This document shows, piece after piece, positions 6,742 to 14,342 of a DNA stretch of 24,288 bases (the stretch's first letter is position 1; each line of letters begins with the position of its first letter). This DNA comes from JBMNOI01 sp050942995 (lineage in GTDB: Bacteria > Chloroflexota > Anaerolineae > UBA1429). The stretch is from NCBI GenBank assembly GCA_050942995.1, contig JBMNOI010000056.1:1-24288 (forward strand). Reading direction: 5' to 3'. Both the position numbers and the translations under genes were made by a program. The notes beneath the pieces were generated by a model that saw only the letters and a program-made list of their open reading frames with translations, was not told the origin of the DNA and ran no database searches.

Positions 6742-8529
6742 ATGTCATATCAAGTGCGGAATGGGAAGTTAAAGCAATGGGTGCAGGAAATAGCCGATCT
6801 GTGCCAGCCCGATGACATCTACTGGTGCGACGGCACCAAAGAAGAATACGACCGCTTGATGACCCAGATGGTCGAGAATGGATCGGCAACCCCCCTGAAG
6901 AAACGCCCCAATAGCTTTCTCTTTCGCTCTGACCCGAGCGACGTAGCCCGTGTTGAAGACCGCACCTATATCAGCATACCCGATCCGGACGAAGCCGGAC
7001 CGACCAACAACTGGATTCATCCGGATGAGCTCAAGAAGACGATGACAGAGCTGTACAGGGGATGCATGAAGGGGCGCACCATGTACGTCATCCCCTTCTC
7101 CATGGGCCCCATCGGCTCGCCCATCGCCAAGATCGGCGTCGAGATCACCGATAGCGCTTACGTGGTCTGCAATATGCACATCATGACCCGCGTAGGCACT
7201 CAGGTCATAGAGGCACTGGGCACCGACGGCGAGTTCATCCCATGCTTGCATTCGGTCGGCGCCCCTCTGGCCGAGGGTCAGCAAGACGAGCCGTGGCCCT
7301 GCGCGCCCATCGAGAAAAAGTATATCAGCCACTTCCCCGATGAGAATCTGATCTGGTCCTACGGCTCGGGGTATGGTGGAAACGCCCTGCTGGGCAAAAA
7401 GTGCTTCGCGCTGCGCATCGCCTCGGCCATGGCCCGCCGCGAAGGCTGGATGGCCGAGCACATGCTCATCCTGCGGCTCATCAGCCCCGAGGGCAAGCGG
7501 TATCACATTGCCGCCGCCTTCCCCTCAGCCTGCGGCAAGACCAACCTGGCCATGATCCGGCCCACCATCGAGGGCTGGAAAGCCGAGTGCATCGGTGATG
7601 ACATCGCCTGGATGAAGATCGGCGAGGATGGCCGGCTCTATGCCATCAATCCTGAAGCCGGCTTTTTCGGCGTGGCCCCCGGCACTTCTTACAAGTCGAA
7701 CCCGGCGGCCATGGGAACGCTGAGCGAGAACGTTATCTTTACCAACTGCGCTCTAACCGACGACGGCGACATATGGTGGGAGATGATGGACGGTCCCGCC
7801 CCGGAGCACGCTATCGATTGGAGGGGCAACGACTGGACGCCCGAGAACGATACGCCGGCGGCCCACCCCAACGCGCGCTTTACCGCGCCGGCGGCCCAGT
7901 GCCCGGTGATCGCCCCCGATTGGGAGAACCCCCAGGGCGTGCCCATCGATATCTTTATCTTTGGCGGGCGTCGTGCCAGCACGATACCCCTCGTCTTTGA
8001 GGCGTTCGACTGGGATCATGGCGTGTTCATGGGCGCCACCGCCGGCTCCGAGACGACGGCGGCCAATCTTGGTGCGGTGGGCGTTGTCCGCCGCGACCCC
8101 ATGGCCATGACGCCTTTCTGCGGCTATAACATGGGTGACTATTTCGCCCACTGGTTCAAGATGGGCGATCGTCTGGGCGACAAGGCCCCACGCATCTTTT
8201 TCGTGAACTGGTTCCGCAAGACGCCCGATGGCAAGTGGCTGTGGCCCGGCTTTGGCGAGAACAGCCGCGTGCTCAAGTGGATGTGCGAGCGCCTAGACGA
8301 CAAAGTCAGCGGGGAAAAGACCCCCATCGGTATTTTGCCGGCCGACGGTGAGCTGGACCTGACCGGTCTGGATATTCCGGCCGAGAACATAGCCGAGCTG
8401 CTCAAGGTAGACGCCGGCGCATTCCGAGCCGAAACCGAGGGCATCAGCGAGTTCTTTAGCCAGTTTGGCGACCGCCTGCCCGAGCGTCTGAGCGCTCAGC
8501 TCGAAGGACTGAAGGAGCGCCTGGGCTAG
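6742..8529 (+). CDS. pckG: Phosphoenolpyruvate carboxykinase (GTP)
   Basis: The enzyme catalyses oxaloacetate + GTP = PEP + GDP + CO2, the entry step of gluconeogenesis in the cytoplasm. The protein has 595 residues, normal for GTP-type enzymes (about 600). ATG 6742 follows AGGAGG with a 5-base spacer; an upstream ATG at 6700 has none. Diagnostic motifs are present: FPSACGKTNLAM from residue 260, with the family's reactive cysteine at C264 and P-loop lysine K266; GDDIAWMK shortly after (metal and nucleotide loop); and FGGRRAS at 407-413. The YGSGYGGNALLGKKC stretch (substrate loop) is also intact, so the enzyme should be active. It is monocistronic: a structured leader with a terminator precedes it and a very strong terminator follows, so expression may be controlled at transcript elongation. 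Confidence 0.97.
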   Translation: MSYQVRNGKLKQWVQEIADLCQPDDIYWCDGTKEEYDRLMTQMVENGSATPLKKRPNSFLFRSDPSDVARVEDRTYISIPDPDEAGPTNNWIHPDELKKTMTELYRGCMKGRTMYVIPFSMGPIGSPIAKIGVEITDSAYVVCNMHIMTRVGTQVIEALGTDGEFIPCLHSVGAPLAEGQQDEPWPCAPIEKKYISHFPDENLIWSYGSGYGGNALLGKKCFALRIASAMARREGWMAEHMLILRLISPEGKRYHIAAAFPSACGKTNLAMIRPTIEGWKAECIGDDIAWMKIGEDGRLYAINPEAGFFGVAPGTSYKSNPAAMGTLSENVIFTNCALTDDGDIWWEMMDGPAPEHAIDWRGNDWTPENDTPAAHPNARFTAPAAQCPVIAPDWENPQGVPIDIFIFGGRRASTIPLVFEAFDWDHGVFMGATAGSETTAANLGAVGVVRRDPMAMTPFCGYNMGDYFAHWFKMGDRLGDKAPRIFFVNWFRKTPDGKWLWPGFGENSRVLKWMCERLDDKVSGEKTPIGILPADGELDLTGLDIPAENIAELLKVDAGAFRAETEGISEFFSQFGDRLPERLSAQLEGLKERLG

Positions 8530-8609
8530 GGCTATTTGAAGAGGAGCCATTGGCCGGTTCCAGGCGATGGCCCCTCAAACAGAGCCCGATCCCTGGGCGG
8601 GGATACCCG

Positions 8610-8644
8610 ATCCCGGGTCCGGTGATGCCGGACCCGGGATTTTT
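8610..8644 (+). terminator. Strong rho-independent terminator after pckG
   Basis: A perfect 13-bp stem ATCCCGGGTCCGG (8610-8622) pairs with 8628-8640 around the loop TGATG and is followed by TTTTT. A weaker hairpin, GAGGAGCCAT (8541-8550) with ATGGCCCCTC (8567-8576) and one mismatch, lies between the stop codon and this terminator. Confidence 0.9.
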
Positions 8645-8658
8645 ATCACCCCCTATAT

Positions 8659-8686
8659 TTGACCGATCATGAGATGATTATAGAAT
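8659..8686 (+). promoter_or_regulatory. Putative promoter of the ABC exporter operon
   Basis: TTGACC (8659-8664), a 16-bp spacer and TAGAAT (8681-8686) predict a start near 8693. That leaves almost no untranslated leader for a TTG start at 8701 but suits a start at 8761 or a leader peptide at 8720. Confidence 0.5.
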
Positions 8687-8719
8687 AGAATGGGTCGTTA
8701 TTGCCCCTTTTGGAGAGGC

Positions 8720-8764
8720 ATGTCACATCAACGAACGTTGCCTCTGAGGAGAACACGCCCTTGA
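8720..8764 (+). CDS. Possible 14-residue leader peptide coupled to the first ABC gene
   Basis: ATG 8720 follows GGAGAGGC and encodes MSHQRTLPLRRTRP, four of 14 residues being Arg. Its TGA (8762-8764) overlaps the proposed TTG start at 8761 as TTGA, the arrangement of translational coupling. It lies about 27 bases after the predicted transcription start. The alternative is that this is chance and the ABC protein begins at an earlier TTG in its own frame. Confidence 0.25.
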   Translation: MSHQRTLPLRRTRP

Positions 8765-10617
8765 GAGATATCTGGCGCTCGCTCGGATTCTTGAAAAAGT
8801 ACTGGTTGCTGGCGACGGCCACCTTTCTAAGCCTGCTGATCGCCACGGCGTCTATGCTGGCCATCCCGCTCCTGTCGCAGTTTATCATCGATGAGGGCAT
8901 CGTCCGTGGAGATATGGGCGTCGTCCTTCGGTTCTCTTTGCTGATGATAGGCCTGGCCCTGCTGCGGGCTCTTTTTCAGTTTGCCCAGGGAGCCATGGCC
9001 GCACGTACCGCTCAGGGCATCGCCTTTGATATGCGCAATGCCCTCTACGAGCATATCCAATCTCTCTCGTTCAGCTATCACGATCAAGCACACACGGGTC
9101 AGCTTCTCACCCGCGCCACCTCTGATGTCGAAGCAGTGCAGCGCTTTGTCGGACGCGGCTCGATCATGTTCCTCTCGGCACTTCTAATGATGATCAGCGC
9201 GCTGGTCTTGTTGTTCACCATCAATGTGCGCCTGGCTTCGATCATGTTGATCGTCATTCCCGTCACCTTTGGCATCTTTGGCCTCTTCTCGCAGCGGGCC
9301 ATTCCCCTATTTCGCGATATCCAGCAGAGACTGGGAAACATGAACACCATCCTGCAGGAGAACCTGGCCGGCATCCGCGTGGTCAAGGCCTTTGTCCGCG
9401 AGGATTATGAGGCCAAACGATACGAGGCGGCCAACCGCGAGTTCTATGATGTCAATATCGAGGTGAACCGGCTACTCTCGCTGGCCTTTCCTACCATTTT
9501 TTCGGTGCTCAATGTGACCACGCTGGCTATCTACTGGATCGGTGGCAGCCAGGTGATCTCGGGCATCCTCACCATCGGTGAATTGGTAGCCTTTGCCAGC
9601 TATGTGGCGATGGCCTTTTTCCCGGTACTGATGATGGGGATGATCATCGCCATGCTCTCCTCGGCGGCCGCGTCGGCGCATCGCATCTATGAGATTCTGG
9701 ACGCCAGCTCTGAGGTGGTGGTCAAGGCCGATGCCGTCGAATTGCCGCCCATCGAGGGCCGGGTCGTCTTTGATGAGGTGTCGTTCCGTTACTTCGAGGG
9801 CGGCGAGCCGGTGCTCAAAAAGGTCGGCTTTGCCGCCGAGCCCGGCCAGTCCATCGCTCTGCTGGGGGCCACCGGATCGGGCAAATCCACCATCATCAAC
9901 CTCATCCCCCGTTTTTACGATGTTTGCGAAGGGCGAATTACAGTGGACGGCTATGACGTGCGCGATGTGACGCTGGAATCGCTACGCGCCCAGATCGGCA
10001 TCGTCCTGCAGGAAACCACCCTGTTCGAGGGCACGATCCGCGAGAATATTGCTTTCGGGCGCCCCGATGCATCCATGGACGAGATCGTCGAGGCCGCCCG
10101 CGCCGCCGAGGCGCATGATTTCATCATGTCGTTCCCCCAGGGATATGATACCCATGTCGGTGAACGCGGCGTTACCCTCTCCGGCGGCCAGAAGCAGCGT
10201 GTGGCCATCGCCCGGGCGTTGCTGCTCGACCCGAGAATCCTCATTCTGGATGATGCCACCTCGAGTGTAGACCTGGCGACCGAGTATCGCATCCAGCGCG
10301 CCCTCAGCCGACTGATGGAGGGGCGTACGAGCTTTGTCATCGCCCAGCGTGTGGCGACGATCGTCAACGCCGACCTGATTCTGGTTCTGGAAGGCGGCGA
10401 GATCGTCGCCCGTGGACGGCACGAGGATCTGCTGGCCGAGAGTGCCGTCTATGCCGAGATCTATCACTCTCAGCTTGAGGATGAGAGAGAGCGCCATCAT
10501 GGCGCCGTCATCGCGCCCGACGGCCTGATTTCCGATGATCTCACATTGGATGAAGCACAACTCCAGGAGCTGACGGGCACAGAGGCATCCGATACAACCG
10601 GGGAGGTGGCATCATGA
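8761..10617 (+). CDS. ABC exporter half-transporter with degenerate ATP site (heterodimer subunit A)
   Basis: This is one half of an ABC exporter in the inner membrane, with an N-terminal six-helix membrane domain (about 1-310) and a nucleotide-binding domain (about 320-560). Walker A GATGSGKST is at 369-377, the signature LSGGQ at 473-477 is consensus, and the Walker B segment reads ILILDD. D498 replaces the catalytic Glu, and the H-loop is IAQR with Q529 in place of His. These two changes are typical of the degenerate subunit in heterodimeric exporters (TM287/288, BmrCD, TmrAB types). The TTG at 8761 follows GAGGAG; the frame is open back to TTG 8701, but that site has no ribosome site and sits almost on the predicted transcription start. 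The stop overlaps the next ATG (ATGA), so the partner is co-translated. Substrate: probably a drug, lipid or peptide; unknown. Confidence 0.92.
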   Translation: MRDIWRSLGFLKKYWLLATATFLSLLIATASMLAIPLLSQFIIDEGIVRGDMGVVLRFSLLMIGLALLRALFQFAQGAMAARTAQGIAFDMRNALYEHIQSLSFSYHDQAHTGQLLTRATSDVEAVQRFVGRGSIMFLSALLMMISALVLLFTINVRLASIMLIVIPVTFGIFGLFSQRAIPLFRDIQQRLGNMNTILQENLAGIRVVKAFVREDYEAKRYEAANREFYDVNIEVNRLLSLAFPTIFSVLNVTTLAIYWIGGSQVISGILTIGELVAFASYVAMAFFPVLMMGMIIAMLSSAAASAHRIYEILDASSEVVVKADAVELPPIEGRVVFDEVSFRYFEGGEPVLKKVGFAAEPGQSIALLGATGSGKSTIINLIPRFYDVCEGRITVDGYDVRDVTLESLRAQIGIVLQETTLFEGTIRENIAFGRPDASMDEIVEAARAAEAHDFIMSFPQGYDTHVGERGVTLSGGQKQRVAIARALLLDPRILILDDATSSVDLATEYRIQRALSRLMEGRTSFVIAQRVATIVNADLILVLEGGEIVARGRHEDLLAESAVYAEIYHSQLEDERERHHGAVIAPDGLISDDLTLDEAQLQELTGTEASDTTGEVAS

Positions 10618-12494
10618 CCACGGCGCGAGGAGCGGTTGCCGCCCCCGTTCAGGTGAGAAATAAATCGCGGCTGTTCAGCCGTCTCATACAGTATTTTGCC
10701 CCGCACAAAGCCCGGTTAGCCCTGGTGGCCATGTTGCTGGTCATCAGCGTGCTGATGGATCTGGTTGCGCCATACCTTCTGGGGGTGGCCGTCGATCAGT
10801 TTATCAGCCCGACAGATGCCGCGCGCCCGATCTGGTTGCAGCTTTTGCTGAGCGATAATGTCAGCCGATACACCGGCCTGGCCGTCGTCATGGGGTTGCT
10901 GGCGATCTCTTATGCCCTGGCATGGGCGCTGAACGTCGCCCAGTTTCACGTGATGGTGCGCGTGGCCCAGGATGTGCTGCTGGTGATGCGCTCACAGATC
11001 ATGGAAAAGATCCAGCGCCTCTCGCTGGACTTTTTCGACCGCCGTGAAGCCGGCGACCTGATGAGCCGTCTGATCAACGATACTCAGGTGATCAACGACA
11101 TGTTCGGCCAGGGGCTGATGCGCGTGTTGCGCACCACCCTCAGCCTGGTGGGTATCGTCATCGCCATGATTACCCTGAACTGGCGACTGGCGCTGGCCTC
11201 ATATGCGGTGCTTCCCATCATTCTGGCCATCACGATCTATTTCTCACGCCGGGTGCGGCGTGCTTTTCGCGAGACGCGCAAGACCATCGGAGAGGTAAGC
11301 GCCGAGCTTCAGGAGAATATCGCCGGCGTGCGCGAGGTGCAGGCCTTTGCCCGCGAATCGGAGAACATGGCCGAGTTTCAGGCGGTGAACGAGCGAAATC
11401 GCTCGGCCAACGTCCAGGCTGAGACGCTGACCTCGATGTTCCTGCCCATCCTGGATGTGCTCAACACCCTGGCCGTCGCCATCGTCATCGGCTTTGGCGG
11501 ATACCTGGTGCTGGCCTTTAGCCCGCCGCCGGTTACCGTCGGCCTCATCGTCGCCTTTTTGAACTATGTGCGGCGCTTTTATGAACCGATTCGCGAGCTG
11601 GCCGAGCTATATGCCCAGCTCCAGTCGGCGCTGGCCGGCGCTGAACGCGTATTCGATCTGCTGGATACAGAATCCAGTGTGACCGATGCTCCCGGCGCCA
11701 TCGAGCTGCCGCCCATTCAGGGACGCCTGACATACGAAAACGTTTCGTTCCACTACAAAGAGGGCGAGCCCGTCCTGCAAGATGTGTCCGTCACCATCGA
11801 GCCGGGGCAGACGGTCGCCCTGGTGGGCCCCACCGGCGCCGGGAAAACCACCATGGCCAATCTGCTCATCCGCTTTTACGATGCCGTCAGCGGCACCATC
11901 TGCATCGACGGCTACTCGATCTATGACGTGACGCTGGACAGCCTGCGCCGCCAGATCGGCGTGGTGCCCCAGGATACCTATCTATTTTCAGGCAAGATCA
12001 TCGACAACATCCGCTACGGTCGCTTGGATGCCACCGACGAGGAGGTGATCGAGGCGGCCAGACTGGCCAACGCCCACGACTTTATCCAGCGACTACCCGA
12101 TGGCTATAACACCGTCATCGGCGAACGCGGCGTGGGCCTGAGCCAGGGGAACCGCCAGCTGCTGGCCATCGCACGGGCGATCCTCAAAGATCCGCGCATC
12201 CTCATTCTGGATGAGGCCACCTCATCGGTGGATACACGCACCGAGCTCCTCATCCAGAGAGCGCTGAACACTCTGATGCAGGGGCGCACGAGCCTGGTCA
12301 TCGCCCATCGGTTGAGCACCATCCGCAACGCCGATCAGATTTTGGTGATCCACGGCGGTCGCATTGCCGAACGAGGGGATCATGCCTCCCTTCTGGCGCA
12401 AAAGGGACTCTACTACAACCTGTACATGAGCCAGTTCCGCAGGGAAGTCGATGCGCCCTCTGCGCCGAGCGCCCCGGCCGCTATCAGCCCGTAA
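10614..12494 (+). CDS. ABC exporter half-transporter with catalytic ATP site (heterodimer subunit B)
   Basis: This 626-residue inner-membrane protein is the partner of the preceding subunit. ATG 10614 overlaps the upstream stop (ATGA) and follows GGGGAGGTGGCATC. A six-helix membrane domain (about 30-340) precedes the ATPase domain. Walker A GPTGAGKTT is at 405-413, Walker B ILILDE carries catalytic E534, and the H-loop IAHR has H565, so this subunit supplies the hydrolytic machinery. Its signature motif is changed from LSGGQ to LSQGN (509-513). In a heterodimer the consensus site pairs this Walker A/B with the LSGGQ of subunit A, and the degenerate site pairs subunit A's Walker B with this LSQGN. 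The motif changes in the two genes are therefore complementary. A long inverted repeat follows the stop at 12512-12560. Confidence 0.94.
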   Translation: MTTARGAVAAPVQVRNKSRLFSRLIQYFAPHKARLALVAMLLVISVLMDLVAPYLLGVAVDQFISPTDAARPIWLQLLLSDNVSRYTGLAVVMGLLAISYALAWALNVAQFHVMVRVAQDVLLVMRSQIMEKIQRLSLDFFDRREAGDLMSRLINDTQVINDMFGQGLMRVLRTTLSLVGIVIAMITLNWRLALASYAVLPIILAITIYFSRRVRRAFRETRKTIGEVSAELQENIAGVREVQAFARESENMAEFQAVNERNRSANVQAETLTSMFLPILDVLNTLAVAIVIGFGGYLVLAFSPPPVTVGLIVAFLNYVRRFYEPIRELAELYAQLQSALAGAERVFDLLDTESSVTDAPGAIELPPIQGRLTYENVSFHYKEGEPVLQDVSVTIEPGQTVALVGPTGAGKTTMANLLIRFYDAVSGTICIDGYSIYDVTLDSLRRQIGVVPQDTYLFSGKIIDNIRYGRLDATDEEVIEAARLANAHDFIQRLPDGYNTVIGERGVGLSQGNRQLLAIARAILKDPRILILDEATSSVDTRTELLIQRALNTLMQGRTSLVIAHRLSTIRNADQILVIHGGRIAERGDHASLLAQKGLYYNLYMSQFRREVDAPSAPSAPAAISP

Positions 12495-12511
12495 AAGGGC
12501 CGGACGTAAAC

Positions 12512-12560
12512 GGGTGTTTGATATTGTGGGAGGCTGCCTTTCCCACAATATCAAACACCC
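12512..12560 (+). repeat. 20-bp perfect inverted repeat after the ABC operon
   Basis: The arm GGGTGTTTGATATTGTGGGA (12512-12531) is exactly complementary to 12541-12560 around a 9-base loop. It starts 17 bp after the stop of the second ABC gene. The stem is unusually long and AT-containing and has no T tract on either side (TTGTTC follows). It may act as an RNA-stabilising or weak terminator hairpin, or be a short mobile-repeat remnant. Confidence 0.7.
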
Positions 12561-12664
12561 TTGTTCAATACCAACTGCTATTCAGATATCTCGCCACCAT
12601 TCTATATGGCGCGGATAAGAGCCTCTACTATAAAGAGTATCGGTCAGAGGATAGTGCCCCCGAC

Positions 12665-13633
12665 TCAGGATCCGGTCCCCACCTCCGGCGCGGCCTCGAG
12701 TTTTTGCGGAGAGGCGCTTGGTGCCGCCGGATTGTAAGCCGGCATCTCGGAGAGGCGGGTCTCTAACCAGGGAGGAACGAACAGGACGCTGAACTCGAAC
12801 GGCCCCTCGGTCGGTATCTGCAACGGCTCCAGCTCGCCCGTCTGCCGATTCATCATGAGCGCTTTGTATTCGGTTTTGACCTGCTCGCGAAAGAACTCGG
12901 GTAATCGTTCCGGAGGGCGGTCAGTCTGAGTTTGAGATGCCCCCTCGCCGGATATCTCCATCAACCAGGCGGGCGACCGGTCGCGATTGAGGGTGTTCAG
13001 CGCGCCCTTGAGAATATCCCATTCGGCGCCCACGGCATTGCATCGAATGAGCGTCACCCGATCGATCTCCTCGGACTCGGCAAAAGTATCCAGCCGGATC
13101 ATCGGCACATAATCGACAGCGACCATTCCCCGAGCCCGGCCAGATGTCCCCTCGATCTGGTCTTCCGGCATGTGAAAATACCGGTTACCGTCGAAATCTC
13201 CCACACCGGCGGCCACCACGCGCAGTTGGGGCGTATGCCGCGCCAGCCCCTGTAACAACGTGGCCAGCCTGGCATTGGGCTCAAAGGCATAAACCTTTCC
13301 CTGCTCTCCCACAAACTCGCATAGCAGGCTGGTATACCAGCCTACACCGGCGCCCACATCGATGACGGTGTCACCGGGACGAACGATCTGCCGCAAAAGA
13401 TCCACCTCATAGCGCTCGTGCTCGAAATCATCCTGCATCAGATAAGGCATGGATATTCGATTGCGCAGATCCAGATAGAGCACCCGCCCGTCGGCCATCT
13501 CAACCGGAACTCGCTGAAGCCGCTCATAGTGCCTGGCAAGGCGTATCAGGACGCCCTCGACATGTCGACGGCCAATTCGCTCAGACGCAAAGCGGACCAG
13601 CGACACCCAGCGGGCGCCTCTCAAACCATCCAT
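12665..13633 (-). CDS. FkbM-type SAM-dependent methyltransferase with altered motif
   Basis: With ATG 13633 (MDGLRGARW, preceded by GGATGGAGAAAGACCC) the protein has 322 residues. The frame is open to ATG 13756, which would add 41 residues and leave only 16 bp to the upstream gene, so the start is uncertain. A class I Rossmann fold is clear: VIDVGAGVGWY at 90-100 (SAM-binding glycine loop) and YAFEPN at 115-120 (acidic end of strand 2). RLDTFA near 180 is the usual FkbM loop. The normally conserved KIDVEGAE motif reads RCNAVGAE at 197-204, losing both the Asp and the Glu, so catalysis or substrate may differ from standard O-methyltransferases. A C-terminal tail of about 90 residues is rich in Pro and Ala and is not recognised. 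It is downstream of, and on the same strand as, the SRPBCC gene. Confidence 0.8.
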   Translation of the reverse strand: MDGLRGARWVSLVRFASERIGRRHVEGVLIRLARHYERLQRVPVEMADGRVLYLDLRNRISMPYLMQDDFEHERYEVDLLRQIVRPGDTVIDVGAGVGWYTSLLCEFVGEQGKVYAFEPNARLATLLQGLARHTPQLRVVAAGVGDFDGNRYFHMPEDQIEGTSGRARGMVAVDYVPMIRLDTFAESEEIDRVTLIRCNAVGAEWDILKGALNTLNRDRSPAWLMEISGEGASQTQTDRPPERLPEFFREQVKTEYKALMMNRQTGELEPLQIPTEGPFEFSVLFVPPWLETRLSEMPAYNPAAPSASPQKLEAAPEVGTGS

Positions 13634-13772
13634 GGGTCTTTCTCCATCCCGATCCTCGAAAAACGACTTGTAGAATCGACGCGAATCCACAAGCCAACAA
13701 CGGCGAACGAGCCGACCCGGCATGGTGGCGGCTCGTTCGCCGCCCATTGCCATCATCCAGGACAGGTCGTAT

Positions 13773-14291
13773 TTACCGCTGCATTACTCTCTGTCGAAGG
13801 ACCTGTTCCAGTCGGTCCATCGATTCGTTCCAGCCCGCCATGGCATCATCCGCATCTTGATTTTGCGGAACTCCGACGTTGTTCACCGTGAGCCGGGTCT
13901 TGCCGTCAACCTGGTCAAAGGTAACCGTTACCTTTGACTCTAACGGCCACTCGGGGCTCAGGCCATAGTAAGACGCCGACACCACATTGCCCTCGGTATC
14001 TGCAAACGAATCCATATAGACGATCCGCTCGGGCTCGACGATCTCGCGATAGATGCAGACGCTGCAATAGTCCTGCCCCTCGGGCGAGCGCATGCAGCTG
14101 AACCAGGTGCCGCCGACGCGAAAGTCGATCTCACACACCGGCGTGGTAAAGTCGCGCGGCCCCCACCATCTCATCATCAACTCGGGATCTTTCCAGGCTG
14201 CGAACACGAGATCACGTGGAGCATCAAAAAGGCGGGTGAGGGTGATCCCCTCATCCGTCCGCTTGGCAGACGGGCTACTTGCCTCGGTCAT
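13773..14291 (-). CDS. AHSA1/SRPBCC-domain protein
   Basis: This 172-residue protein starts at ATG 14291 behind GAAGGAGAGGCAGAT. It has the START/Bet v1-like fold of the AHSA1 (activator of Hsp90 ATPase homologue 1-like) family. Typical signatures are LTRLFDAPRDLVFAAWKDPE in the first strand and helix, RWWGP at about 41-45, IDFRVGGTW, and the C-terminal helix MAGWNESMDRLEQVL. Such proteins form a hydrophobic cavity for small ligands; in bacteria the function is mostly unknown, and no Hsp90 gene is nearby. Cysteines in SCMRSPEG and YCSVC are unusual, but nothing shows that they bind metal. It lies 51 bp after the stress-protein gene on the same strand and may be co-transcribed with it and the methyltransferase. 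Confidence 0.85.
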   Translation of the reverse strand: MTEASSPSAKRTDEGITLTRLFDAPRDLVFAAWKDPELMMRWWGPRDFTTPVCEIDFRVGGTWFSCMRSPEGQDYCSVCIYREIVEPERIVYMDSFADTEGNVVSASYYGLSPEWPLESKVTVTFDQVDGKTRLTVNNVGVPQNQDADDAMAGWNESMDRLEQVLRQRVMQR

Positions 14292-14342
14292 ATCTGCCTC
14301 TCCTTCGCATGAAAGACATCAAGAGATGTCATTCGGCTGATC

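Noticed and set aside
8701..8760. TTG 8701 as start of the first ABC gene
   Set aside because: No ribosome site, and the predicted transcription start is only about 8 bases upstream; TTG 8761 has GAGGAG. The choice remains open without homologue alignment.
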